A stretch of DNA of 64,000 nucleotides, taken from positions 3,592,443 through 3,656,442 of the forward strand of contig NW_003314265.1 of assembly GCF_000143415.4 (NCBI RefSeq), read 5' to 3'. Both the position numbers and the translations under genes were made by a program. Source of the DNA: Selaginella moellendorffii. Its lineage: Eukaryota > Streptophyta > Lycopodiopsida > Selaginellales > Selaginellaceae. The notes beneath the pieces are model-generated. The model was given only the letters and a program-made list of their open reading frames with translations. It was not told where the DNA came from and did no database searches. Positions 37,233 to 47,027 of the stretch are shown in pieces. How positions within the stretch are numbered: the stretch's first letter is position 1; each line of letters begins with the position of its first letter.

Positions 37233-40200
37233 CAACAGTTCTTTGATCCTGTTTTACAGCATCACCAACAGCAACAGCAGCAGCATCAAGCTTTTTACGA
37301 CCAGTCCTTCCAAGCTATGCAGATGGAAAAGCTGAGGCACCAGGAGCTTCTCTTAGGCCAGGGACAGGGGCATGGTTTAGGAATCCAGCAGCTAGCTAGA
37401 GCTCATATGGGAACGCCTCAGGTAGACAGTTATCCTATTAGGAACGCTTCCATTCAGCCGGCACCACTCTACGGATTCCCGAACGACATGAATCAGCAGC
37501 GCCTCGTTGGAAAGCATATGGAGGCGTTCAATGGTGCCCAGTCGGAGAGTGAAGCTATCGATATGAACGATCTGTTTGGAGGAGTCGAGAAGCTTTTTGC
37601 TGACGATTCGGTGCAAGAGAGCAAGTCTGCGATTCCTGGTTTCGGTAGCTTGGGGGCATCTCTTATCAATGGTTGCGAGGCTGAGCTGTTTGGAGATGGT
37701 GGTACGCCTTTCTTCGGACGATGCATGCAGAAAGCTGATAATCAAGAAGCATTCCGGCCGGCCTTTTCTCTTGGTATGCAAGATAGTAACCACAGGCCGT
37801 CATCGGCGGATGGTGGTACACAGTTTTTAGGACGAGGCATGCAGAAAGCGGAGAGTCAAGAAGCATTCCGGCAGAACTTTCCTACTGGTATGCAAGATAG
37901 TAACCACAGGCCGTCATCGGGAGATGGTGGCTCATCTTTCTTTGGACGAGGCATGCCGAAAGCTGACACCCAAGAAGCATTCCGGCCGGCCTTTTCTCTT
38001 GGAATGCAAGATAGTAACCACAGGCCGTCGTCGGGAGGTGCTCAGGTTCGGTTCTCTCAGAATTCTTCTGAAGGTGGGCCTTGGTTGAAAGATACAACAG
38101 TTCCTACCGGAGAACTTGGCGGCAACAGGCCTGCTGCTCCTTTCAAGAATCCCGTCTCGAAACCAGCCTTCGCCACACGACAGTTTTTTCCAAAGGCTGA
38201 GCTGCGTTCGCCAGCTTTGGCAGACAACATTCGGCCTGCCAGTGCCCAAACGTCAGACAACTCAAACATATTTCAGAGCAAAGACAAGGACGAGGTGTTG
38301 GCGGCTAAAGTTTTTGAAAGCTCTGCACAGAGCAAACCAACGGGGGCTGGACTGATAAGCTCACCTTTGCCGTTGCAAACTCCGTCGCAGCAAGAAAGGC
38401 AAGTGTTGCAGTCCAGTTCGAAAAGGCTTGGCAGCGACATTCACCGGATCTCCAGGGATTATTCCTGGCAGACAACCAGTATGTTTGGACATGCTCAACA
38501 CAAGCCTGTAGAGTCTGATTCGATCTACGACGTGGTTCAGCTGCAGCATCAAAACCGTGTTTCTCCTGCTGCCTCGCAAGCCCCACCAGTTCAGTCGACT
38601 AAACCCCCAGAGCCTCAACTAAAGCAGATAACCGAGGAAGCGAATCAGCAAGGTGGTGGGGCTGCGTTGCCAGCTTCGAACTTTACGACATTGGGGCATT
38701 CCAAGCCAGCTACACCTCAGCAGCTTCTTCAGGTGCCCAAAGACATGCAGCCAGTGGATATGCAAAAGTCGCAAAACGTTTCATCTTCAAGCAAACCAGA
38801 CTTCAAAAGTACAGCTGACGAGCAAGCGGTGGCGAATCAGCATGGCGGGCAAATGCTTAGCGTGAGCACGGCTGCTTCAAGCTTTACGACAATGGCACAC
38901 TCGAAACTCATCGCACCTCAGCAGCTACAAGTTCCTAAAGACGTGCATCATGTAGAGTCGCAGCAAAGGTCGCAGATGCAAGTTCCTAAAGACGTGCAAC
39001 CGGTAGAGTCGCAGCAAAGGTCCCAGAACGCTGCAACTTCCGTTCAACCAGGCAAATCAGAGCCGCAGCTAACGCAGGACTTGCAATCTGCAGCAGACGA
39101 ACAACCTTTACCTGAGTTGGCAAATCAGCAAAGCGCGCAGTCGAGTTTTGGACATGAAAAGCTGGTCGCATCTCAACAGCTCCTTCAAGTTCCTAATGAC
39201 TTGCAACCTCCTCAGAAAGCTCCTCAGGTTTCTCTACACCAACAACGTGTAGAAGCGGCTTTGCAAGCGTATGCTTTGGCCAAGGGTGGTCTCGTACCAC
39301 AGGGATCCGAGCAAGCTGGAACTTCTACTATAGGACCCGGTAAAAGCAGCAGTGATTCCAATGCTCAAGGTAACGTTGGAGAAGCCATGAAACAACAGCT
39401 GCTCTTGAACTCCACTTTTGCGAGTTCCGTTCTCCCCAAAAAGAGAAAGGTTGAAGTTCCACCTTTGATTCCATGGCGGACAGCTATTTCTCAGTTGACG
39501 GGCGCCCTTCCTACGATCAGGTACTTCTTTATTTAATTGTTTCCAATTCCTGACTTTCTGTCTCATCAGACCTGCTGAGCTTCAATGGGCAACTGATACG
39601 AATCGGCTTCCAGAAAAGGTTTGTCCGATACTATGGTTCCGTTTGTTAATTGCTTTCTTGTGGTAAACAGGACATTGACGAAGAGTATTATGCCCAAGAT
39701 GAAAGCTTTCACTTCGTGGCCCGTGCTAAACAAAGACTAAAACTAACAACTCAGCTGATGCAGAATAGCTTACCTCCTGTACCAGCCGCATTGATGCAAA
39801 GTAGTTCTGTTGAAGATCGGGAATGTGCAATGTACGTCCTTGCACGTCTGTCCTTGGGAGAAGCTTGCAGGTAATGTTTTTGGCGTTTCCTTGTCTCCCC
39901 TTACACACCAGTTGGCAGGATCACCGCGAATGAGGATGGACCTCAAGCGAAAACTAACACGATAGCTGCAACCTCCGAGTTAATAGCCGAGGGATTCAAA
40001 GATAGGATCAAGTACCTGGAGAGAGTTCTACAAAGGTATAGTCGACATATTAACTTCGCATTTCACCTCGCGGCCTACTTTACTGTATTTGTAGATTGGA
40101 CACACTGCCGTTGACGCAAGAGTTCGTGAAGAACATGCAATACCTGGACAAAGTTTGTGTCACCAACCGGCTCATGAAATGCCATCAAGAGCTGTTTCCG

Positions 40201-40329
40201 GTGAACTTCACCTCCCAGAGACGCATCCAGCAAGTACAAAGATCCTGTCCCCAGCCATACGTGACAGTGATTCCAATGCCGAGCGCAGTCTTTCCACTAC
40301 CTGAAGAGTTCCAATTGGTCTCTCTTTAG
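36930..40329 (+). CDS. Gln-rich plant nuclear protein with SV40-type NLS (dentin-sialophosphoprotein-like group)
   Basis: The first exon is one long frame from ATG 36930 (MFQNGMSEEVQNYFVQEDAS) to about 39520; four short exons follow (about 39570-40329, ending PEEFQLVSL). The start resembles plant proteins beginning with a 'DRVHNFFGQE'-like motif, known in Arabidopsis only as dentin-sialophosphoprotein-like (At5g07980 group, from memory). Poly-Gln runs lie at residues about 80-125. Three tandem 41-residue repeats (DGGxxFxGRxMxKA..QEAF) lie at 37695-38040. A nuclear signal LPKKRKVEVPPLIPWR precedes the conserved C-terminal part (NRLPEKDIDEEYYAQ; TTQLMQNSLPPVPAALMQ; VLARLSLGEACR; QEFVKNMQYLDKV), which is where family members match best. 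Molecular function unknown; a nuclear, perhaps transcription-related role is inferred from composition. Confidence 0.65.
37695..38040 (+). repeat. three tandem 123-bp coding repeats
   Basis: Copies at about 37695, 37812 and 37923 encode near-identical 41-residue units that share QEAF, GMQDSNHRPSS and GGxxFxGR. The reading frame is kept through all three. Confidence 0.85.
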
Positions 40330-40768
40330 GATGTATTATAAAAGGTATGTCTTTTCTTCAAATTTCGACTTCGGTGGAATTTGTAAGTCCGTGTACAGGC
40401 AACGGAAACAATGCGCCAGCCTTACACGAGACGGCGTGTTTTTTTTTCTTTTAGGCACACTGACTCGCTGACTCGCAGCCTTGAATTTTCCACTAACCAA
40501 GGTTTTGCTCAAGCTCAGGTACTGGTCTGTATCTCGGTTTGGATTGATTGTTGGATGCGAGGCAGGCAGTCAACACGGATAGCTTTCGCATTGGTTCCGC
40601 TTTGCACAAGAGTAGTCATTCAGCTCAAGGTGAGAGAGTGCCTCGTGTTTGAAAAAAGCTTTGTTACTGACATCGTTCTTTTGGAATGGATACACAGGAA
40701 ACTCTCGAGAGATATGTTTCGTGCTTCCAGCGATGCCTGGAACTGCTATAGAACTTGGGCGATCGCCC
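40330..40768. other. 3' regions of the convergent Q-rich and MORN3-like genes
   Basis: No gene seen. A plus-strand frame at 40411-40797 has no recognisable content and overlaps the MORN3-like 3' end. Confidence 0.35.
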
Positions 40769-41779
40769 TCAAATGGACGAGATCTGCCTGGGTGTGAGCT
40801 TCATCCTGTCGGCGTGGCCCAGGCTGCTAAAGCTGTGAGTTCTCACTTCCTCGCCCGCTAGATGCTGCGTGATGAGCTCGGGTGCAAAGCTGCAGGCGTT
40901 TTCGATCTCCAGATACGGGATGTGCTTGTCCTGCTCGCTGGTGTTGGAATACGTCCCGCAGATGGCTACGTCCTTTTTCCATAGGCCTTCGTACTTGGAG
41001 CACTTGTCGCCATAGTAGTAAATGCCTTTGCCTTCCTTCATGTCGTTCACGAATGAGCCTTTGTACAGATCGCCATTCACTGCAAGAAGGAAAAACCCAA
41101 GTTTTCAGAAGCCACAGCTTGCAAGCTCGTCGATACCCATTTTGAGTAGACCCACGCCTTCTCTCTTGTCATTCACCCATTGTCCATGGTAGACGTGGAA
41201 TCCGTTCGTTAACTGGCACCGATAGAACTGCTTGCCAACACCGTTGCGCAAGCCATACGCAAAGTTTCCATCGTAAGTTTCTCCAAAGGCACCATGTAGC
41301 AATCCGGGGCCCTGAGCAAAACAAAGAAAAAATCGTAAGCAAAGAATCCATTCCTCCAAGAATCGAGGAGCGAAGAACTTAACGTGTTTCTTGCCTTCCT
41401 TGTAATGCCCCTTGTAAACCACACGGTACTTGTCCACCTCCTCGTCGGCGAGATACAAAGTGCCATAGCCATCCCTCTTTCCATTCTTCCAATCACCCTC
41501 ATACCTTATCCCAGTCTTGTAGTTGTGGATTCCAGCGCCTGGAGGAAACGAACGCGCAGAGATTTAGACGATCCGGAAGCTAGAATCTGGGGACTCACCA
41601 TCGCGCTTGTTCTTGTCCCAGCAGCCGCGATACACATCGCCATGGACCCAGTAGACATTGTGGCAGTAGCCGTGCTTGTCCGCGAGCCGATCGTTGATCT
41701 GCCATAGCCGCTCCTTCTTCTCCTCCTTCTTGCCCTTGCCGCGATCGCTGGAGATCGTCGGGCTCGGCAGCATTTTCAT
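40769..41779 (-). CDS. MORN3: MORN-repeat protein, MORN3-like
   Basis: Start ATG at 41779 (MKMLPSPTISSDRGKGKKEE; a second ATG follows at 41773), stop at 40769. Four exons. The head RLWQINDRLADKHGYCHNVY matches the N-terminal part of animal MORN3. At least six MORN repeats follow: HGDVYRGCWDKNKRDGAGIH, YEGDWKNGKRDGYGTLYL, YKGHYKEGKKHGPGLLHG, YDGNFAYGLRNGVGKQF, YHGQWVNDKREGVGLLKM and YKGSFVNDMKEGKGIYYYG, then KYEGLWKKDVAICGTY. Family length is about 240 residues; this protein is a little longer. MORN3 belongs to sperm/flagellum-associated proteins in animals (established); a role in lycophyte sperm is inferred. It is head-to-head with a PPR gene. Confidence 0.82.
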
Positions 41780-41969
41780 CGCTCTCACCGCGCACCGCCA
41801 TCCAGACCTAAATTTCAAGCAGCGCCAAAACCTTCCTTCTCCCTCCGAAATTTCAGGGAAAGAGTTGAGCTGTACGATGACGTGGTAAAAGGTCGCCACG
41901 TGTAAAGGTTTTAATGACGTGGTAAAGCTACTTGATGACGTGGTGAACTATGTAGATTAGGGCTCTTGG
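41780..41969. promoter_or_regulatory. 190-bp divergent promoter with ACGT-element cluster
   Basis: ATGACGTGGT occurs exactly three times (41877-41886, 41914-41923, 41935-41944) and CACGTGT once (41897-41903) between the MORN3-like and PPR start codons. Confidence 0.65.
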
Positions 41970-44792
41970 ATGATCGCATTGTCCAACGATCATGCCGCCG
42001 CGATCCGGTGGTGCTCCCTGTCGCGAAATATCGCCGAGGGAAGGCGCATTGACGGCGCGATCGTCAAGAGCGGCCAGAACGGGGATTGTTTCCTGTGCAA
42101 TCTCCTCATCCAAATGTATGGCCGATGCGGCAGCGTCGACGAGGCGCGATCGGTGTTCGATCGCATGCCGCGCAGGAACGACTTCTCCTGGAGCATCCTC
42201 CTCACGGCGTACGCGCAGAACGGCCGTGGCGCCGAGGCGCTGGAGCTCTTGGATCGTATGGAGGAGCGGCGGATCCTTCCCCACAGGACGACGCTGGTGA
42301 GTGCCATCAGCGCCTGCGCTAGCTCTGGTAATCTCGCGCGGGGGCGCCAGCTCCACGCCGCGGCGATTGCTCGGAGGCTGGACAGGGAGACCTTGTTAGC
42401 GAATTCGCTCATTGCGATGTATGGCAAGTGCCACAGCCTCGCGGAGGCCGAGCGGCTCTTCCACAGCCTAGAGCGCAAGGATCCAGTGACTTGGAACACG
42501 ATGATCGGGGCATTCACTCACAACGGCCAGCCTCGACTAGCTGTGGATCTTTACGCGAGAATGGGCAGCGGCGATCGCAACTCTGTCACCTTTCTTGGAG
42601 TTCTAGAGGCGTGCTCGGCTCTCGGGGATCTGGATCTGGGAAGAACAGTGGATTCTAGCATCGCCGGCTCGGAGTGGAGGGACGACGTCGTGGTTGGCAC
42701 GGCGGTGGTGGGCATGTATGGGAGGTGCCGCTCGATCGAAGAGGCGAGGCAGAGATTCGACTCCATGCCCGTGAAGAATGTGGTATCGTGGAACGCTCTC
42801 GTCACGTCGTATGCCCGGAATGGGCATCCTTGCGGGGCATTGCGAGCGCTCCGCGAGATGGACTTGGACGGGACCAAGCTCAACCCGGTAACTTTTCTCT
42901 TGGTCATCGAGGTGGCTACGCAGCTGGGAAGCCTCTCTCTCGGTAGAAGCATCCATCTGCGCATCACTCGCGGTGGTGATGGTGGTGGAACTCGTTTGGA
43001 GAATGCGCTGATATCCATGTACGGGAAGCTGGAGAACTTGGAGGAATCGCTCCGTGTTTTCGAAGTGATGGCAAACAAGGATGTCGTATCGTGGACTGCG
43101 ATGATCACGGCTTATGCGCAAAACGGGCATGAGAGACTAGCGCTGGAGCTTTACAGGAGAATGGAGCTCGAGAAGAGAGTGAGGCCGGACAGGGTGACTT
43201 ACGCAGCGGTTCTCGGTGCTTGCTCGGGACTGGGAGATCTTTCGACGGGGAAAGAAATCTACGCTAGAGTCTGCTCGAGTGACTTTGATGTCGATGCTGC
43301 TCTCAAAACGTCTCTTGTGGGACTCTATGGGAAGTGCCACTGTTTGGAGGATGCCAAGGAGGTGTTTGACAGTATCTCTAGCAGGGACCGACTGGCTTAC
43401 AATGCCATGCTAGCTGCATATGCCCAAAACGGGCATCCCGACGACGCCTTGAATCTCTACAGGCAGATGGTTGAGGAGCTCAAAGACGACGTCGATACAA
43501 TCACGTTCGTGACGATCCTGGCTGTGTGCTCGGCCTCGAATCTGCTAGAGCAAGGCAGAAGGATTCAAGACGATATCGAGAGGCTTGGCTACCAGCAAGA
43601 CGAAGTTGTTGGTAGCGCGCTTATAAGCCTCTATGGGACTTGCAAGTGCCTGGAAGAAGCGAGGGCCGTGTTCCAGAGTTTTAGCACCCGTTCCAGCTCC
43701 AATGCGGTGGTGTGGAACGCGATGATAACCGCACTCTTCAACAATTCTCACGAGGCCGAAGCAGTCGGACTCTTCCGTAAGATGGATTTGGAAGGAGTCG
43801 AGCCAACAGATACGAGTTTTGCCGTAGCACTTATGGCATGCACCGCATTGAAGGACTTGGTAACAGGAAAGTCTCTCCACGGAAGGATTCAGGTTGCCGG
43901 GATTAAGCTGGACGAGGTTCTGGCCACAACGCTGGTTGGATTCTACGGAGAAGTCGGGAGCCTGGAAGAGGCCGAGAGGATCTTCGAGCAAATGCCAGTG
44001 AAGGACGTGTTCAGCTACTCGGCGATGATCGGGGCCTATTCTCAAAACGGCTGTGAAGGGAGAGCCATGACGATCTACGCTGAGATGGACCAGCAAGGCA
44101 TCAAACCCGACGAGGTGGCCTTCATCAGCGTTCTAAGTGCCTGCTCCTCGAACTTAGCAACGGAAGTGCACACCGAGATTGTTCACGCCGGTTTCGAGGC
44201 CGATGGAGCTCTGGGGACGGCACTCGTGTGCATGTACGCGAAGTCCGGCAACTTGGAAGAGTCGAGACGGATCTTCGGGGCGATGAAGAGCCGAGACTCG
44301 GTATCCTGGACGGCGATGATCAGTGCTTTCGCTCGGCACGGCTGCGAGGCGAAGCTGCTGTTCCAGGGAATGGCTCTGGACGGGATCGACGCGAAAGGCT
44401 CCACTCTCACGAGCATGCTCGTCTCCTATAGCCAGTCGGGAGTGGACGCTGCTCGAGGCTTTTTCGTGGCGATGCAGGGAGACTTTGGGACTTGCCCCGC
44501 GGCCGAGCACTACTCGTGCCTGGTGGATCTCCTGGCAAGAAGCGGCAGAGTTGGCGAGGCCAAAGAGCTGGTTGACAGCATGCCGCTCGAGCCCGACTTC
44601 GTGCCGTGGATGACGCTGCTCGGCGCGTGCAAAACGCATGGGGATCTGGAGCAGGCCAAGAGCGCTGCTCGCGGCGTGCTGGAGGTGGATTCCCACAGCC
44701 CTGGTGCTTATCTGGTTTTGTCAACGCTATGCTCTGGATGGGGGACAAAGTTGGAAACCCCAAAACTACCATTTTATTATTCCGGAGGATGA
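41970..44792 (+). CDS. PLS-type pentatricopeptide-repeat protein, truncated after E region
   Basis: Intronless frame of 940 codons. Repeats such as NLLIQMYGRCGSVDEARSVF, DFSWSILLTAYAQNGRGAEA, NSLIAMYGKCHSLAEAERLF and VVSWNALVTSYARNGHPCGA alternate in the P-L-S pattern of plant PLS proteins, roughly two dozen in all. After the last repeat the E motif starts normally (FVPWMTLLGACKTHGDLEQA; GVLEVDSHSPGAYLVLSTL) and then departs into CSGWGTKLETPKLPFYYSGG and a stop, so E+ and DYW domains are absent. PPR proteins bind organelle RNA one base per repeat; PLS members guide C-to-U editing (established). Without its own DYW this protein would need a partner in trans. No clear transit peptide: the start MIALSNDHAAAIRW is unusual, and the true start could lie upstream. 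Confidence 0.85.
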   Translation: MIALSNDHAAAIRWCSLSRNIAEGRRIDGAIVKSGQNGDCFLCNLLIQMYGRCGSVDEARSVFDRMPRRNDFSWSILLTAYAQNGRGAEALELLDRMEERRILPHRTTLVSAISACASSGNLARGRQLHAAAIARRLDRETLLANSLIAMYGKCHSLAEAERLFHSLERKDPVTWNTMIGAFTHNGQPRLAVDLYARMGSGDRNSVTFLGVLEACSALGDLDLGRTVDSSIAGSEWRDDVVVGTAVVGMYGRCRSIEEARQRFDSMPVKNVVSWNALVTSYARNGHPCGALRALREMDLDGTKLNPVTFLLVIEVATQLGSLSLGRSIHLRITRGGDGGGTRLENALISMYGKLENLEESLRVFEVMANKDVVSWTAMITAYAQNGHERLALELYRRMELEKRVRPDRVTYAAVLGACSGLGDLSTGKEIYARVCSSDFDVDAALKTSLVGLYGKCHCLEDAKEVFDSISSRDRLAYNAMLAAYAQNGHPDDALNLYRQMVEELKDDVDTITFVTILAVCSASNLLEQGRRIQDDIERLGYQQDEVVGSALISLYGTCKCLEEARAVFQSFSTRSSSNAVVWNAMITALFNNSHEAEAVGLFRKMDLEGVEPTDTSFAVALMACTALKDLVTGKSLHGRIQVAGIKLDEVLATTLVGFYGEVGSLEEAERIFEQMPVKDVFSYSAMIGAYSQNGCEGRAMTIYAEMDQQGIKPDEVAFISVLSACSSNLATEVHTEIVHAGFEADGALGTALVCMYAKSGNLEESRRIFGAMKSRDSVSWTAMISAFARHGCEAKLLFQGMALDGIDAKGSTLTSMLVSYSQSGVDAARGFFVAMQGDFGTCPAAEHYSCLVDLLARSGRVGEAKELVDSMPLEPDFVPWMTLLGACKTHGDLEQAKSAARGVLEVDSHSPGAYLVLSTLCSGWGTKLETPKLPFYYSGG

Positions 44793-44969
44793 GAGCGAGA
44801 CATCAACTACATGAGGCACATACGTTAATCGTCCCAAGCGTCAGCAGCGAAGAGGAATCTGTCATGCTTGAGCGAGACGTGCACGACGCTCCTCCGACAG
44901 CCATCGTGCAAAGCTGCAGAACAAGAGAACAGGAAACTTGAGCTCGGGATGCAACAAGACCATGGCTTC

Positions 44970-46475
44970 TCACCTCTGGACGGCCTCCTTGTTGGTGGTG
45001 GAGGCGTCGGGAATGGGCAGGAGCTTCCCGTTATCGAAGTCGACGCGGCGGAGGGGCTCGTCGAGGAGGTCCTTGCCTCGCTTGACGAGAGCTTTCAGAT
45101 TGTTGGGGCTGACGTCGTCCATGTTGGCGAGGCCATCGTCGAGAGGGGAGATCTGGATCCTCAGGAAGTTCTCCTCGCACAGGCCGGAGCGGAAGAGCAC
45201 GCACAGGCTGTGGTCCACCATGTCCGAGCTCGCGTTCATCAGCATGTCGATGAGCGGCGTCCGGTTGCTGTTGATCACCCAGCGCAGCGCTCCCCAGTTG
45301 GACAGCTCCTTGGCCTCGTAGCTGAAACTCTGCGTGCCGCAGCCGAGCGACAGGACGAGCAGGTTTTCAAAGTTCTGGAGCAAAGCAGGGATCATCCAAC
45401 AAGTTAGAATTCGAGCTAAGAAACGTGGACAGGACAGTCAACTCGAGGGAGAAAGTTTGAGAAGACACAGATCGAGAGAGGGAGAAACTTGGACAAGGGA
45501 GTCAAGCTAAAGGACTTCGAGCTGAAGATCAAGAGCTGCGAGATCAAGAGAGAGGACTATAGGAGAATGGAAAGACTGTTTACGCTGAAGAGGGAATTAG
45601 CATCCTCGTGGATCCGAAACGCCTCGGTGATGGCCAGAAACGAGGGATTGTTGGCGACGAGGCCGCCATCGACGAGGTGGAACTCGGAGTCACTCCCGGT
45701 GTTGAAAAACTTTGGAGGGAAGTAAGTCGGAGCCGCAGAGGTCCCCCGGGCAATGTCGCGGAGGTACGCATTGTGAGCATTCTTGGATTTCGCCTGTGTC
45801 ACACAACTCAACTCGATCAGTATGTTCTCGGCATCACTCCTTTCTCCTTCTTTCTCATTCTTTCCCATCTTTGGAAGATCTTTACCTCGACGGACGAGAA
45901 GAAGACTGGCTGCTGTAGCTTAGTGTCAAAGGTCGGGATGATCACGTTTGTGAGTGTGTCCTGGAGCCGGAGGTCTTTGAGGTAGCCGTGGAGGAGCTTC
46001 TCCAGCTCGTGACCCGAGTACTTTGGCCCAAACAAGCCGGTGATCCCTTTCGATATGCTGGAGAAGAAAAGCACGGTTGAATCTCTTGATCTTGGTCGCG
46101 CATAAGCAAGAACAACTTACTAGCCCTGTGGGAAGACAAACTTGCCCTTGTTCATGTAAAAGTCCGTCACCTCCTTGGCAGTGAAGAGCGGCCTGTTGTT
46201 CTCGCCCGGGGCCGTGAGGCAGATGGTTATCAATCCGCCGGTGCTCGTGCCCGCGATCACATCGAAGTAGTCTGCGAGACGCACATCCGGGCCATCCATG
46301 TCCTGCAAGGATCACGATGTTACATGGATCTTGTTGATGTTTTCTCGAGGATTACCTGCAAGCACTGCTCCAGATACTCGAGGATCTGGGCTGGAATGAG
46401 GCCGCGAATTCCCCCTCCATCCAGGCTGAGCACGCATTTGCGCTTGCCAGGAGTGCCTTTGGAGTACTTGGCCAT
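44970..46475 (-). CDS. patatin-like phospholipase
   Basis: Minus strand, ATG at 46475 ([20 protein letters not shown]), stop at 44970-44972. Six or so exons. It keeps the oxyanion motif [11 protein letters not shown] (exon 1), the nucleophile elbow [16 protein letters not shown] with the catalytic Ser in GTSTG, and the catalytic Asp in [15 protein letters not shown]. Between them lies [19 protein letters not shown], and the C-terminal part reads [20 protein letters not shown] and [20 protein letters not shown]. Length (about 400 codons) is normal for plant patatin-like lipid acyl hydrolases, which release fatty acids from membrane lipids in the cytosol. A TATATAT at about 46519-46525 stands about 45 bp upstream of the ATG. 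The Ser-Asp dyad is intact, so activity is likely. Confidence 0.9.
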
Positions 46476-47027
46476 GATCAGTGATACTTAGTTGTGGTGG
46501 ACTGGGCCTGGGTATGTAGATATATATCACGGCCTCCTTCTATACAGCTAACTTCAGTACAGTTTGATCTGTGAAACTTTCACAATTTTAACGTTTGTTC
46601 TGTCGCCATCAGCCATGTGATTCACGCTTACTGTAAAGATTACGGAAAGCTAATCTAGTGTCTATATAAAATTTATATATAAAAATATATTTAACTATTA
46701 TAACAAAACTATCATTGTTACTATGTTTATTGCTTGTGTATGGCTGCATGGGCAGTGCATCATGAATAGAATCATAGAAAAGAAAACTAAAGTATTTCCT
46801 ACATCTGATCCTTCCAAAATCAAAATTTATATGTGGAAATATTTAGTATTATTTACTATTATTATATTTATTTGCTACCTAGAAAATATTCCTGCATGGA
46901 TGCTTGCTAGCAAGCTGGCAAGCTGTGCACCGCCCAGAAGGTCCACGAGCTCATCTATCGTTATTGCTGGCTGGACAAACTTTGAACAAACAACGTGATA
47001 TAATAATATGCCTAAGATAGAGATTGC
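46476..47027. other. patatin-PPR spacer with a partial copy of the PPR start
   Basis: AT-rich, contains the patatin promoter and at 46902-46956 a degenerate copy of the first codons of the following PPR gene (47054-47127), sharing GCTTGCTAGCAAGCT and GGTCCACGAGCTCATCT-like blocks. Confidence 0.55.

Noticed and set aside
37200-37300. CAG/CAA repeats considered as a microsatellite outside genes
   Set aside because: They are in frame in the Q-rich protein and interrupted by CAT/CAA codons, so they are coding poly-Gln.
41990-44772. several minus-strand frames opposite the PPR gene
   Set aside because: Mirror frames of GC-rich PPR repeats; no independent motif.
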